Below, piece by piece: positions 52,027 through 60,620 of a DNA stretch of 64,000 bases (its first letter is position 1; each line of letters opens with the position of its first letter). This stretch comes from Saccharopolyspora indica (lineage in GTDB: Bacteria > Actinomycetota > Actinomycetes > Mycobacteriales > Pseudonocardiaceae): contig NZ_JAQGLB010000023.1 of the NCBI RefSeq assembly GCF_027853965.1, forward strand, positions 1 through 64,000, read 5' to 3'. The position numbers and the translations under genes are program-made. The notes beneath the pieces were generated by a model. That model saw only the letters and a list, made by a program, of their open reading frames with translations, searched no databases and had not been told where the DNA came from.

Positions 52027-53166
52027 TCAGACCGCTGACTTCGCCGTCCACTGGTCCCAGCTCAGGAGCCAGTCGTAGACGTCGTACTGCGGGGGCATGC
52101 TGCTCGCCGATCCGGACACCTCGACCGGGTCGCCGATCAGCGCGCTGTCGTAGTACTTCTTCGCGTCCGCCGCGCTGAGGTTGATGCAGCCGTGCGAGTT
52201 GTTGACCTTGCCCAGGGCCGCCGCGTTCTCCTGGTTCTCGTGGATGAACTCGCCGTGGTTGGAGAACCGGGCCGCCCACGTCTTGCGCACGTCGCGGTAG
52301 CCGTAGCGGGGGTTGTCCATGATCTCCACCGGGTTCTTCTCCATGATGATGAAGGTCCCGTTGGGCGTGTTGCGGCCCGGGTCGTACTCCTCGCCGTAGC
52401 TGGCCGCGTAGCTGGCCACCTGCTCGCCGTCGCGCTCCACCACCAGCCGGTGCGTGCCCACGTCGGCCTTGACGATCTGCGCGCGGCCGATGTCGAAGTC
52501 GGTGGTCAGGTCGGCCAGGCCGTAGGCGCCGCCGCCGTAGGCCTGGCCGTAGAGCTTGGCGCTGACGCTGACCCGCGTGTTGGCCGGCCAGTACTCCTTC
52601 GGCCGCCAGTCGACCTGCCGGTCGGACAGCCACGCCCAGGCGCCCTCCACCGGGACCGAGGTCTGCACGTTCAGCGCCCGCTGCACGGCGGCCTTGTCCT
52701 CGACCGGCTCGTCGAACTTGACGCTGATCGGCATCGCGATGCCGACCTCTGCCTCGTCGGTGGGGTTGATGGTGGCGCGGATGGTCCGCTGCGGCTGCAG
52801 GGTGGTGAAGCTGCCCTGCACCGGGACCTGCTTGCCGTCCTCGCCGGTGGCCTGCCCGGACCACGTGTAGGTCTTGCCGTAGCCGAGGGCCGTGGTCGCC
52901 TGCCAGCTCTTGCCGTCCGGTGCGAGCTGCCCCTCGACCTGCTTGCCGTCGGCGTTGGTCAGCTGGACGGAGTCGAACCGGCCGCGATCGACGCCCGCCT
53001 TGACCGGGGCCGCCGGGTTGACCTCGGCCGCGCCGGCGCCCGGCTCGAAGGAGACCTTCGCGACCGGTTCGTCGGGCGCCCGGTCTTCCGGCGCGGACGT
53101 CCCGCAGCCGGAGATCAGCAGCACCGCCGCGAGCGCGGTCCACAGCAGCCGCAGCTTGGAACTCAC
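52027..53166 (-). CDS. L,D-transpeptidase lipoprotein (LprQ/Rv0483-like)
   Basis: A 379-residue secreted L,D-transpeptidase. Lipobox LLISGC (Cys21), then two Ig-like domains (about 60-240) and the YkuD domain with the catalytic NSHGCINLSAADA (His325, Cys327). It crosslinks meso-DAP residues 3->3 in peptidoglycan. GTG at 53166 follows GGAAGGGA, which rules out the longer start at 53196. Corresponds to LprQ near mshA in mycobacteria. A trailing tail after EVSGSASS is aromatic-rich. Confidence 0.92.
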   Translation of the reverse strand: MSSKLRLLWTALAAVLLISGCGTSAPEDRAPDEPVAKVSFEPGAGAAEVNPAAPVKAGVDRGRFDSVQLTNADGKQVEGQLAPDGKSWQATTALGYGKTYTWSGQATGEDGKQVPVQGSFTTLQPQRTIRATINPTDEAEVGIAMPISVKFDEPVEDKAAVQRALNVQTSVPVEGAWAWLSDRQVDWRPKEYWPANTRVSVSAKLYGQAYGGGAYGLADLTTDFDIGRAQIVKADVGTHRLVVERDGEQVASYAASYGEEYDPGRNTPNGTFIIMEKNPVEIMDNPRYGYRDVRKTWAARFSNHGEFIHENQENAAALGKVNNSHGCINLSAADAKKYYDSALIGDPVEVSGSASSMPPQYDVYDWLLSWDQWTAKSAV

Positions 53167-53386
53167 TTCGATTCCCTTCCGAGAAATTGCGACCACGCTG
53201 TCCGCTTTGCCGAATTCGGCGGACAGCAGGCGAAAAAATGACCCTCATTCACAAATACGCCTGAAGCCCGGTGAAGTGCATTGCCCTACCAGTGTGTCCG
53301 GTCACATCGATCGGGTGATGGCGAGCCCCTCCGGGTGACGTGATCGGATGATGGGGGCAACCCGAAACCGGCGGGAGGACGTAGAC

Positions 53387-54133
53387 GTGAGCACAAGTTC
53401 TGCAGGTCGCTGGGCCGTGGTCACCGGGGCGAGTTCCGGCATCGGCGCCGCCACCGCGCGGCAGCTCGCCGCGGCCGGATTCACCGTCGTCCTGGGCGCG
53501 CGGCGGCTCGACCGGTTGACCGCGCTGGCCGAGGAGATCGGCGGCAAGGCGCTGCCGCTGGACGTCACCGACCAGGAATCGGTGGACGCGTTCGTCGCGC
53601 AGGTGCCCGAGTGCCACGTGCTGATCAACAACGCCGGCGGCGCGAAGGGCCTGGCCAAGATCGCCGACGCGGTCGAGGACGACTGGCGCTGGATGTGGGA
53701 GACCAACGTGCTCGGCACGCTGCGGGTCACCCGCGCCCTGCTGCCGAAGCTGGTGGCCTCCGGCGACGGCCACGTGGTGACGGTGACCTCGGTGGCGGCG
53801 ACCGGCGTCTACGACAACGGCGGCGGCTACACCTCGGCCAAGCACGCGCAGGGCGCTCTGCACCGCACGCTGCGCGGCGAGCACCTGGGCGAGCCGGTGC
53901 GGTTCACCGAGATCGCGCCGGGCGCGGTGGAGACGGAGTTCTCCGAGGTGCGCTTCGACGGCGACAAGGAGCGCGCGGCGGCCGTGTACCGCGGCATCAC
54001 CCCGCTGACCGCCGACGACATCGCCGACGTCATCACCTTCGCGGTGACCCGCCCGCCGCACGTCAACCTCGACTTCATCGAGGTCAAGCCGCGCGACCAG
54101 CACTCCGCGACCCGGATGCACCGCCACGAGTGA
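53387..54133 (+). CDS. Short-chain dehydrogenase/reductase (Rv0484c-like)
   Basis: A 248-residue classical SDR. Cofactor loop VVTGASSGIGAATARQL, structural NNAGGA, catalytic Ser in TVTSVAATGVY and YTSAKHA (YxxxK intact). This serine/YxxxK group resembles YdfG, which acts on 3-hydroxy acids such as L-allo-threonine; the substrate is unproven. GTG at 53387 with GGGAGGA 7 nt upstream. Divergent from the L,D-transpeptidase gene; followed by a P1 hairpin. Confidence 0.88.
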   Translation: MSTSSAGRWAVVTGASSGIGAATARQLAAAGFTVVLGARRLDRLTALAEEIGGKALPLDVTDQESVDAFVAQVPECHVLINNAGGAKGLAKIADAVEDDWRWMWETNVLGTLRVTRALLPKLVASGDGHVVTVTSVAATGVYDNGGGYTSAKHAQGALHRTLRGEHLGEPVRFTEIAPGAVETEFSEVRFDGDKERAAAVYRGITPLTADDIADVITFAVTRPPHVNLDFIEVKPRDQHSATRMHRHE

Positions 54134-54141
54134 CGACGAGG

Positions 54142-54185
54142 CCGTGAGCGGTTCGGGGTGTCATAGCGCCCCGAAGCGCTCACGG
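54142..54185. repeat. P1 hairpin, copy 6
   Basis: Arms CCGTGAGCGGTTCGGGG and CCCCGAAGCGCTCACGG with one mismatch, core GTCATAGC. It starts 8 nt after the SDR stop, between convergent genes. Probable bidirectional terminator. Confidence 0.82.
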
Positions 54186-54242
54186 CGAGGCGATTGAATG
54201 GGCCGCAGCCGCGAGGCGCAGCGCACAACGGCATGAGCTGCC

Positions 54243-54412
54243 GCAAGCGCGCAGCGCTTGCCCCACCCCCGCAACTCGCACCGCCGCGGGTTCTCAGGAG
54301 TTTCCTGGCGAGGACGGCCCAGCCGCCGTGTATTGGTCATACATCAGGCTGGGCACCCGCAGTCCAGGGAGCCTCTGAGGTTCCGCTACCGGCACCGCCA
54401 CGCAAAACGAGC
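54243..54412 (+). repeat. Structured intergenic element, copy B
   Basis: Same length as copy A (170 nt). Helix 1 GCAAGCGC/GCGCTTGC around a GCA loop. Helix 2 (54293-54308 with 54364-54379) pairs 16 bp with three G.U and one A.C. Helix 3 CCCAGCC/GGCTGGG (54318-54324, 54347-54353). The loop keeps GTGTATTGG and CATACAT. It lies 13 nt beyond the stop of the trypsin-like gene. Confidence 0.85.
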
Positions 54413-54425
54413 ACGGAATCAACCG

Positions 54426-55433
54426 TCAGGCGTGGATGCGCTGGGGTTCGGTGCAGAGCTCCACGTCCAGTTCTGTCAGGACGTCCGCGATCGGGCTGGC
54501 GAACCCGACCGCTCCGTCGCAGCTGCCCGCGACGTGCAGGCCCACCACCCGGCCGCCCGGGCCGACCACGGCCGCACCGGCGTCGCCGGGCCCGCAGAAG
54601 CGTTCCTCCGGCCCCACCACGCGGATCTGCTCGCGCAGCACGCGGACACCGAGGGCTTCGCCGTGGTCGATCCGCAGCGTCGCGTCGACGGAGGTCACGA
54701 CGCCGACGGTCACCGCGGTGCCGAAGCCGTGCTTGCGCACCCGCTCGCCCGGGTAGGCCGTCGCGGGCCCGGTGATCGGGCCGATGCCCTCGACCACGCA
54801 GGTCGTCGCCGATCCCGGCGCCAGAGCGACCGCCGCCGCGTCCACCCGGCCGGACAGCGCGGCCCGCGCGAGCTCGGCGTGCACCCGCCCGCCCTCCGGG
54901 TCGAGCATCTGGTCGCCCACCGACCAGCCGTCGTCCAGGCAGCCCACGTCGAAGGTGGTCAGGCCCATCGGAACCGCCATCGGCGCGGCACCGGTCACCA
55001 GCGCGCCCAGCGTGCCGATCCGCCGGTGCGGACCGGCCACCACGACGTCCGGCGGGGCGAGGTGGACGGCGCGGCACGGCGCGATCCCGCTGCCGCCGGA
55101 GATCACCCCGGGCCGCTCGGCGCGCCGCGGTCGCGGCGTCAGCGGCTCGTCCTCGGCGCAGTGGATGTGCTGCAGGACCGGCTGCTCCTCGATGACGTCG
55201 GTCGGGATGCCGAAGACGTCCGCGGGCACGCAGGAACCGGGTTTCAGCTGTTCGCGCGGCTTCTTGTGCGCCACCGACACCACGATGACCTGCTGCCCGG
55301 TGCTGCGTCCGGCGCGGTGCTGCGCGCCGATGTCGACAGCTGTCACCCCGGGCAGGTCGAGCAGCTGATCCTCGACGGCCCGTTTGATCGGGCGTATCAC
55401 GGCCCGATCCCTAAGCTCCCTGATGCTCAGCAT
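54426..55433 (-). CDS. Trypsin-like fold protein lacking catalytic Ser and His
   Basis: A 335-residue protein. The N-terminal domain (LLDLPGVTAVDIG, VIVVSVAHKKP, GIPTDVIEEQP) is typical of a bacterial trypsin-like family, followed by a chymotrypsin fold ending GFASPI. The expected GDSG loop reads GDAGAAVVG (Ala285 for Ser) and the usual NNHV region reads AAPMAVPMGLTTFD with no His. Only the Asp position (GRVDAAAVAL) seems kept. It is therefore probably a non-catalytic pseudo-protease. ATG at 55433 with GGAGGGGG upstream. Confidence 0.75.
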   Translation of the reverse strand: MLSIRELRDRAVIRPIKRAVEDQLLDLPGVTAVDIGAQHRAGRSTGQQVIVVSVAHKKPREQLKPGSCVPADVFGIPTDVIEEQPVLQHIHCAEDEPLTPRPRRAERPGVISGGSGIAPCRAVHLAPPDVVVAGPHRRIGTLGALVTGAAPMAVPMGLTTFDVGCLDDGWSVGDQMLDPEGGRVHAELARAALSGRVDAAAVALAPGSATTCVVEGIGPITGPATAYPGERVRKHGFGTAVTVGVVTSVDATLRIDHGEALGVRVLREQIRVVGPEERFCGPGDAGAAVVGPGGRVVGLHVAGSCDGAVGFASPIADVLTELDVELCTEPQRIHA

Positions 55434-55522
55434 GGTGGCCCCCTCCACCTACACCATTTAACACTCAGGGTGACGCATCAGTCACGAAGAGTCACTCTTA
55501 CGGCCGTTCGGCTCTTCGGCTG

Positions 55523-56629
55523 CTACAGCGAACAGTCCACCAAGACGGGCTCGGGTGCCAGCGAAACGCCGAAGGCCAGGCGTACTCCGTCCCGAACTTC
55601 ACGCGCAAGAATGAGCAGGTCCGAGGTGGTGGCGGCGCCGCGGTTGGTCAGCGCGAGGGTGTGCTTGGTGGACAGCCCCGCCCGGCCGCCCGGCCCCCGG
55701 TGGCCCTTGGCGAACCCGGCGCGCTCGATGAGCCACGCCGCGGACAGCTTGACCCCGCCGTCGGCCGGGTACTGCGGGATCCGCTGGTCGGCGCCGACCC
55801 GGGCGGTGATGCGCGCCAGCACCTCGGGCAGCTCGGCCTCGCCGACGATCGGGTTGGTGAAGAACGAGCCGGCGCTCCAGGTGTCGTGGTCGGCCGGGTC
55901 GAGCACCATGCCCTTGCCGCGCCGCAGCGCCAGCACCGCCTCGCGCGCGCTCGCCACGTCCACCTGCGCGCCCGGCTCGACGTCGAGCGCGCGGGCCAGC
56001 TCGCCGTACCGGATCGGCGCGGAGCGGTCGTCGTCGCGCAGCATGAACCGGACGCGCAGCACCACGGCGGCGTCGCTGTGCTTGAGGACGCTGTTGCGGT
56101 AGGTCAGGCCCAGCTCACCGGCCGGGACGGTGCGCACCTGGCCGGTGCGCCGGTCGAGCAGGTCGACCGAGACCAGCAGCTCCGAGACCTCCACGCCGTA
56201 CGCGCCGACGTTCTGCACCGGCGTCGCGCCGGTCAGGCCGGGGATGCCGGACAGGCACTCCAGCCCGCCCAGGCCCTGGCGCGCGGTGTCGGCGACGACC
56301 TCGTCCCAGTCCTCGCCCGCCTCCGCGGTCAGCTGCACCAGCCCGTCACCGACGCTGTCGTACTGGCGGCCCTTGGTGGCGATGCGCACCACGTGGCCGT
56401 CGAACCCCTCGTCGGCCACCACGACGTTCGACCCGCCGCCCAGCACCAGCAGGCGGTGCCCGCCCGCGTCGGCCGCGCGCACCGCGTCGGTGATCTCGTC
56501 GGGCCGGGTCGCGACCACCAGACCGGCGGCCGGGCCGCCCAGCCGCAGGGTGGTGTGGTCGGCCAGCGGGACACCGGTGCGCTCGCCGGGCAGCGCTGTG
56601 TCGCCGCGCACTTCTTCGGCACCGGACAT
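55523..56629 (-). CDS. murB: UDP-N-acetylenolpyruvoylglucosamine reductase
   Basis: A 368-residue FAD enzyme that reduces UDP-GlcNAc-enolpyruvate to UDP-MurNAc in peptidoglycan synthesis. FAD loop LLVLGGGSNVVV, IPGLTGATPVQNVGAYG, and the proton-donating Ser in SAGSFFTNP. Type I MurB by the presence of a Tyr loop (YGELARAL). ATG at 56629 is assumed; a GTG at 56641 is possible and neither has a good ribosome-binding site. Divergent from the DUF2505 gene. Confidence 0.92.
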   Translation of the reverse strand: MSGAEEVRGDTALPGERTGVPLADHTTLRLGGPAAGLVVATRPDEITDAVRAADAGGHRLLVLGGGSNVVVADEGFDGHVVRIATKGRQYDSVGDGLVQLTAEAGEDWDEVVADTARQGLGGLECLSGIPGLTGATPVQNVGAYGVEVSELLVSVDLLDRRTGQVRTVPAGELGLTYRNSVLKHSDAAVVLRVRFMLRDDDRSAPIRYGELARALDVEPGAQVDVASAREAVLALRRGKGMVLDPADHDTWSAGSFFTNPIVGEAELPEVLARITARVGADQRIPQYPADGGVKLSAAWLIERAGFAKGHRGPGGRAGLSTKHTLALTNRGAATTSDLLILAREVRDGVRLAFGVSLAPEPVLVDCSL

Positions 56630-56666
56630 GGAGGGGTTCACGGTTGCCAAAGGTAACCTCCGCTGC

Positions 56667-57176
56667 ATGGCACGCCGCATCGAGCACCGAAGCACCTCAG
56701 AGTGGCCCGCGGTCCGGTTGTACGAGGCGCTGATCGACATCGACTACCTCAACGACCGCCTGGAGGAGCTCGGCGGCACCAACGCCGAGCTGGTGCAGCA
56801 CGTGGCGACCGACGACGGCGCGCGGTTCCAGATCCGCCACTCGGTGCCCGCGGACGCGCTGCCCTCGGTGGCGCGCACCATGGTCGGCAACGATCTGACC
56901 ATCGACCGCAGCGAGTCGTGGCGGCGCGAGGAGGACGGGCACTACACCGGCGAGATCGCCGCCGAGATCGCCGGGGCGCCGTGCACCATCACCGGCTCGA
57001 TGTGGCTGCGCGACGTGGCCGAATCGGCCGACAGCGAGTTCGTGGTGTCGGGCAACGTGCGGGTCAACGTGCCGTTCGTGGGCGGCAAGATGGAGGACCT
57101 CGTCGCCGATCAGGTGCAGAAGCTGCTCAGCGCCGAGGAGCGCTTCACCGCCGAATGGCTGGCCCGCCGGGCATGA
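56667..57176 (+). CDS. DUF2505 family protein (Rv0481c-like)
   Basis: A 169-residue SRPBCC-like protein. It has RIEHRSTSEWPAVRLYEAL, TMVGNDLTIDRSESW, a basic beta strand EIAGAPCTITGSMWL and a C-terminal helix (MEDLVADQVQKLLSAEERF). This matches DUF2505, an actinobacterial family with a likely START-like ligand cavity; the ligand is unknown. ATG at 56667 with AAAGG upstream. The stop overlaps the methyltransferase start (ATGA). Confidence 0.85.
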   Translation: MARRIEHRSTSEWPAVRLYEALIDIDYLNDRLEELGGTNAELVQHVATDDGARFQIRHSVPADALPSVARTMVGNDLTIDRSESWRREEDGHYTGEIAAEIAGAPCTITGSMWLRDVAESADSEFVVSGNVRVNVPFVGGKMEDLVADQVQKLLSAEERFTAEWLARRA

Positions 57177-58030
57177 CGTCGGTCCCGAAGAAGCGGGCAC
57201 CGCGGCTGGCCGCCGGTCGGGCCCGCGCTCTCGGCATGCCCACCAGGGGCACGACGAACCCGAACCGGCTGCGCCGCGTCGACCGCTGGATCCTCGGCAC
57301 GCCGTGGGTCGCGGGCGCGGTGCGGGACGCGGCGGAACCGGTGGTGATCGACCTCGGCTACGGCGCGACGCCGGTGACCACCGTGGAACTGGCCGATCGG
57401 CTGCGCCCGCTGCACCCGGCGCTGCGGGTGGTCGGCCTGGAGATCGACCCGGACCGGGTCGCGGCGGGCAAGGCGGTGGCCGATCCGCCCGCGCTGGAGT
57501 TCCGCCGCGGCGGCTTCGAGCTGGCCGGGCTGGCCGCCGGGATCCGCGACTTCCCCGGCCCGGCGCTGGTGCGCGCGTTCAACGTGCTCCGGCAGTACTC
57601 CGAGGCGGAGGCCTGGAAGTACTGGGACGAGCTGTGCGCCCGGCTGGGCCCGGACGGGCTGCTGGTGGAGGGCACCTGCGATGAGATCGGGCGCCGCTGC
57701 TGCTGGGTGGTGCTGGACCGCGGCGGGCCGCTGACCTTCACCGTGGCCTGCCTGCCCTCGGACCTGGAGAAGCCCTCCGACCTGGCCGAACGGCTGCCCA
57801 AGACGCTGATCCACCGCAACGTGCCCGGGGAGAAGGTGCACGCGATGCTCGCGGAGCTCGACGCCTGCTGGGCGACGGCGGTACCGATGGCCCCGTTCGG
57901 CCCCCGGGCCCGCTGGGCGCACGCGGTGCGGCTGTTCGCCGACCGCGGCTGGCCGGTCCTGGACCGACACCGCCGCTGGCGCCTCGGCGAGCTGACCGTC
58001 CCCTGGTCCACCGTCGCGCCCGACCGCTGA
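57173..58030 (+). CDS. Class I SAM-dependent methyltransferase-like protein
   Basis: A 285-residue protein with a Rossmann-type SAM fold: VVIDLGYGATPVTTVELADRL (motif I) and VGLEIDPDRVAAGKAVAD (acidic motif II), then a helix with LVRAFNVLRQY. The post-motif I region has an LGYG sequence in place of GxGxG, so SAM binding is probable, not certain. Target unknown. The ATG overlaps the DUF2505 stop. The N-terminus is basic. Confidence 0.75.
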   Translation: MTSVPKKRAPRLAAGRARALGMPTRGTTNPNRLRRVDRWILGTPWVAGAVRDAAEPVVIDLGYGATPVTTVELADRLRPLHPALRVVGLEIDPDRVAAGKAVADPPALEFRRGGFELAGLAAGIRDFPGPALVRAFNVLRQYSEAEAWKYWDELCARLGPDGLLVEGTCDEIGRRCCWVVLDRGGPLTFTVACLPSDLEKPSDLAERLPKTLIHRNVPGEKVHAMLAELDACWATAVPMAPFGPRARWAHAVRLFADRGWPVLDRHRRWRLGELTVPWSTVAPDR

Positions 58031-58043
58031 CGTCGCGCTCCCC

Positions 58044-58156
58044 ACGCGATTTCAATGGAAGTCGCGCACCGTCGGCGTGTCGGACCCCGACACACCGACG
58101 CCTAGGGACGACTCGCGCAACTTCAATGGAAATCGGGTCTCCGATTTCCGTTGAAG
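58044..58156. repeat. Hairpin cluster after the methyltransferase gene
   Basis: Three hairpins within 115 nt: GCGATTTC...GAAGTCGC (58046-58065), CGTCGG.GTGTCGG/CCGACAC.CCGACG (58070-58100), and a 16-bp stem CTTCAATGGAAATCGG with its complement, one G.T (58121-58136 with 58141-58156). The first and third share TTCAATGGAA and a GCGA/TCGC edge. Confidence 0.6.
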
Positions 58157-58204
58157 TCGCGTTCTCCGGAGCCTTCGGCGGGGTCGCGGGCCTAGGCTGG
58201 AGGC

Positions 58205-58945
58205 ATGGCGAGCGAGTTCCTGCAGCACGCTTTTCACGACCAGGCCGTGGCCTTCCGCAGCGCCGCGCTCCAAGCAGGCCCGAACACCGAGGTCTCGACC
58301 TGCCCGGGCTGGGACGTCCGGCAGCTGGTGCAGCACCTCGCGCAGGCCTACGCCAGGATCGAGCGCTCGCTGCACCTGGAGCCGGGCAGCCCGCGGCCCG
58401 AAACCCCGCGCCCACCGGCCGATTTCGACGACGTGCTCACCTGGTGGGACGAGCGGCTGGCCGAACTCCGGCAGACGTTGTCCACAGTGGATCCGGACCG
58501 TCCGGTGCGGTGGTTCCACCCCGGCGGCACGCCGCGCACCTGGCTCCGGCGGGCCACGCACGAAACCGCGATCCACCGCTTGGACGCCGAGCACGCCCTC
58601 GCCGGGCTGGGCCCGGACCACGTGCACGAGCTGATCTTCGACCCGGAGCTGGCCGCCGACGGCATCGACGAGTTCCTGACCGAACTGCTCCCGCTCGGCG
58701 ACTGGTCCGGGTCCGGCAGCGAGGGCCAGGTGCTCGTGCACGCACCGGACGCGGGCAGGGCGTGGCTGGTGGAGTTCCGGCCGGGCGAGCCGCCGCAGGC
58801 CGGACCGGCCAGCGGCACCGCGCTGGAGGCCGACGCGACGATCGCCGGCACGGCCGACGCGGTGTACCGGCGGGTCTGGGGCCGGCCGAGCACCGCCGTG
58901 GTCACCGGCGACACCGCGCTGGCCGACCTGATCGCCGGGCGCTAG
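58205..58945 (+). CDS. Maleylpyruvate isomerase N-terminal family protein (DinB-like, mycothiol-dependent type)
   Basis: A 246-residue four-helix-bundle protein. The metal-binding N-terminal domain has TCPGWDVRQLVQHLAQAY and HETAIHRLDAEHAL, the His/Glu residues expected of the mycothiol-dependent maleylpyruvate isomerase/DinB fold. The C-terminal part is the MDMPI_C-like domain (DAVYRRVWGRPST). Members are mycothiol-dependent enzymes of varied substrates. Its stop overlaps that of the MFS gene (CTAG). Confidence 0.8.
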   Translation: MASEFLQHAFHDQAVAFRSAALQAGPNTEVSTCPGWDVRQLVQHLAQAYARIERSLHLEPGSPRPETPRPPADFDDVLTWWDERLAELRQTLSTVDPDRPVRWFHPGGTPRTWLRRATHETAIHRLDAEHALAGLGPDHVHELIFDPELAADGIDEFLTELLPLGDWSGSGSEGQVLVHAPDAGRAWLVEFRPGEPPQAGPASGTALEADATIAGTADAVYRRVWGRPSTAVVTGDTALADLIAGR

Positions 58946-60432
58946 CCGACCGGCTCGGCATCGCGCTGCTCGGCCCGCGACCGCTTGAGCAGCACCAGCG
59001 CGAACACCGCCAGCAGCCCGGCGAGCACACCGCTGACGATCGCCGCCGTCTGCACACCGGAGGTGAATCCCGCCCGCGCCACGTCCGCCAGCGCCGGAAC
59101 GGCCGCACCACTGCCCAGGTTCCCCGCGACCTCGGCGACCACGGCCGACGGGACCCCGTCCGGCGCGGCGGTCCGCACGTGGTCGCGGTACACGGCCGAG
59201 ACCAGGCTGCCGGTGGCGGCGATGCCGAAGGCCAGTCCGAGCTCGTAGCTGGTCTGCCCGATCGCGGAGGCCTGCCCGGCCTTCTCCGGAGCGGCGGCGC
59301 TCACCGCGATGTTCGTCCCCAGCACGGTGATCGGCGCGAGCCCCAGCATCATCACGGTCGTGCCCGCGGTCACCGTCCCGACCCCGGGCGCGGCGGCGAT
59401 CAGCGCGAACCCGGCGATCGCGACCACCGCACCCGCGGTGATCACGAGGGCGGGCCCGGCGCGGTGGGCCAGCAGCGGCGTCAGCTGCGATCCGAGCGCC
59501 AGCCCGACGGCGGGCAGCACCATCAGCAGCCCCGCCTCCAGCGGCGCCACACCGCCGACGAGCTGGAGGTACTGCGGCATCAGGTACTCCACGCCGTTCA
59601 TCGCGGCCAAGCCGGTGAACAGCAGCAGCGGCGCGGCGGCGAACTTGCGGTCGCGGAACAGCTCCAGGTCCAGCAGCGGGTTGTCGATGCTGCGCTGGCG
59701 GCGCACGAACAGCGCGCCGAAGAGCACCGCCGCAGCCACCACGACCAGCAGCGGGACGTCGAGCCCGTGCTCGCCGAAGTGCTTGATGGCGTAGACGAAC
59801 GGCAGCAGGGTCAGCAGCAGGAGCGGCACGCTGAGCCGGTCCAGCGGCGTCGCGCCGGGATCGGCGAGCTCGGGCACCGTGCCCGGGATGCCGATCAGCG
59901 CGACCACCAGGACCGGCACTCCGACCAGGAACACCGAGCCCCACCAGAAGTGCGCCAGCAGCACGCCGCTGAGCACCGGCCCCAGCGCGATCCCGGTGGA
60001 CAGCGCGGTCACCCACAGCGCGATGGCCCTGGCCCGGCGCCGGGCGTCGGTGAACATCCCGGAGATCAGGGCCAGCGTGGACGGGATGATGGCCGCGCTG
60101 GAGGTGCCGAGCAGCACCCGCGCCGCGATCAGCACCGCCGGGCTCCACGCGTAGGCGGCCAGCAGCGAAGCGGCGGTGAACACCGCCAGACCGGCCATCA
60201 GCAGGCGGCGACGGCCGAACCGGTCGCCGATGTTCCCGCCGAGGACCAGCAGGCAGGCCATCGCGAAGCCGTAGCTGTCGTTGATCCACAGCAGCTCGGT
60301 GCTGGTCGGGCCCAGATCGGCGGACAGCTGCGGAACCGCCATCCACAGCACGCCGAGATCGATGGTCAGCAGCAACGTCGGCAACAGCAGGAAGACCAGG
60401 CCCAGTCGCTGTCCCGCCTCTCCGCGATTCAC
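58942..60432 (-). CDS. MFS drug exporter, DHA2 type (14 TMS)
   Basis: A 496-residue transporter of the EmrB/QacA class with about 14 membrane helices. It carries the motif A segment GGNIGDRFGRRRLLMAG, motif C GIALGPVLSGVLL and LTIDLGVLWMAVPQL in helix 1. It probably exports lipophilic drugs or cations with protons. The start GTG at 60432 overlaps the 21-codon upstream ORF; a longer in-frame reading runs through the leader cassette. Divergent from an AraC-family gene, the likely local regulator. Confidence 0.86.
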   Translation of the reverse strand: MNRGEAGQRLGLVFLLLPTLLLTIDLGVLWMAVPQLSADLGPTSTELLWINDSYGFAMACLLVLGGNIGDRFGRRRLLMAGLAVFTAASLLAAYAWSPAVLIAARVLLGTSSAAIIPSTLALISGMFTDARRRARAIALWVTALSTGIALGPVLSGVLLAHFWWGSVFLVGVPVLVVALIGIPGTVPELADPGATPLDRLSVPLLLLTLLPFVYAIKHFGEHGLDVPLLVVVAAAVLFGALFVRRQRSIDNPLLDLELFRDRKFAAAPLLLFTGLAAMNGVEYLMPQYLQLVGGVAPLEAGLLMVLPAVGLALGSQLTPLLAHRAGPALVITAGAVVAIAGFALIAAAPGVGTVTAGTTVMMLGLAPITVLGTNIAVSAAAPEKAGQASAIGQTSYELGLAFGIAATGSLVSAVYRDHVRTAAPDGVPSAVVAEVAGNLGSGAAVPALADVARAGFTSGVQTAAIVSGVLAGLLAVFALVLLKRSRAEQRDAEPVG

Positions 60433-60513
60433 AGCGGTGGTCGCATCCGACTGGGTCTCACGTTTTGCGGCTTCTTGTGGCTGAGTTGCGTCACGGTCCC
60501 CTGAGGTGCGGTT
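60414..60513 (-). repeat. Leader cassette, copy 2
   Basis: A 100-bp segment homologous to 12425-12524. It contains SD-like AGGGGA, a 21-codon ORF and the GTG AAT CGC GGA GAG GCG opening of the downstream MFS gene. Differences from copy 1 are scattered over all three codon positions of the in-frame reading. Confidence 0.85.
60429..60494 (-). CDS. Upstream ORF (leader peptide) before the MFS gene
   Basis: A 21-codon ORF, MTQLSHKKP...RPPL, overlapping the MFS GTG start by GTGA. It is colinear with the ORF at 12440-12505; both end in R-P-P-L. AGGGGA is 2-3 nt upstream. Possible leader peptide coupling or attenuating exporter translation; unproven. Confidence 0.5.
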   Translation of the reverse strand: MTQLSHKKPQNVRPSRMRPPL

Positions 60514-60620
60514 GAGTGGGTCTCGGCTTGGGCTGCTCATGCCTTCAGCCAACAGCGGCGGGGCCGGACTGTGGATGGCTGGAAATCCGGGATGGATGTT
60601 CGCGCGTCTAGACTCGGGGC

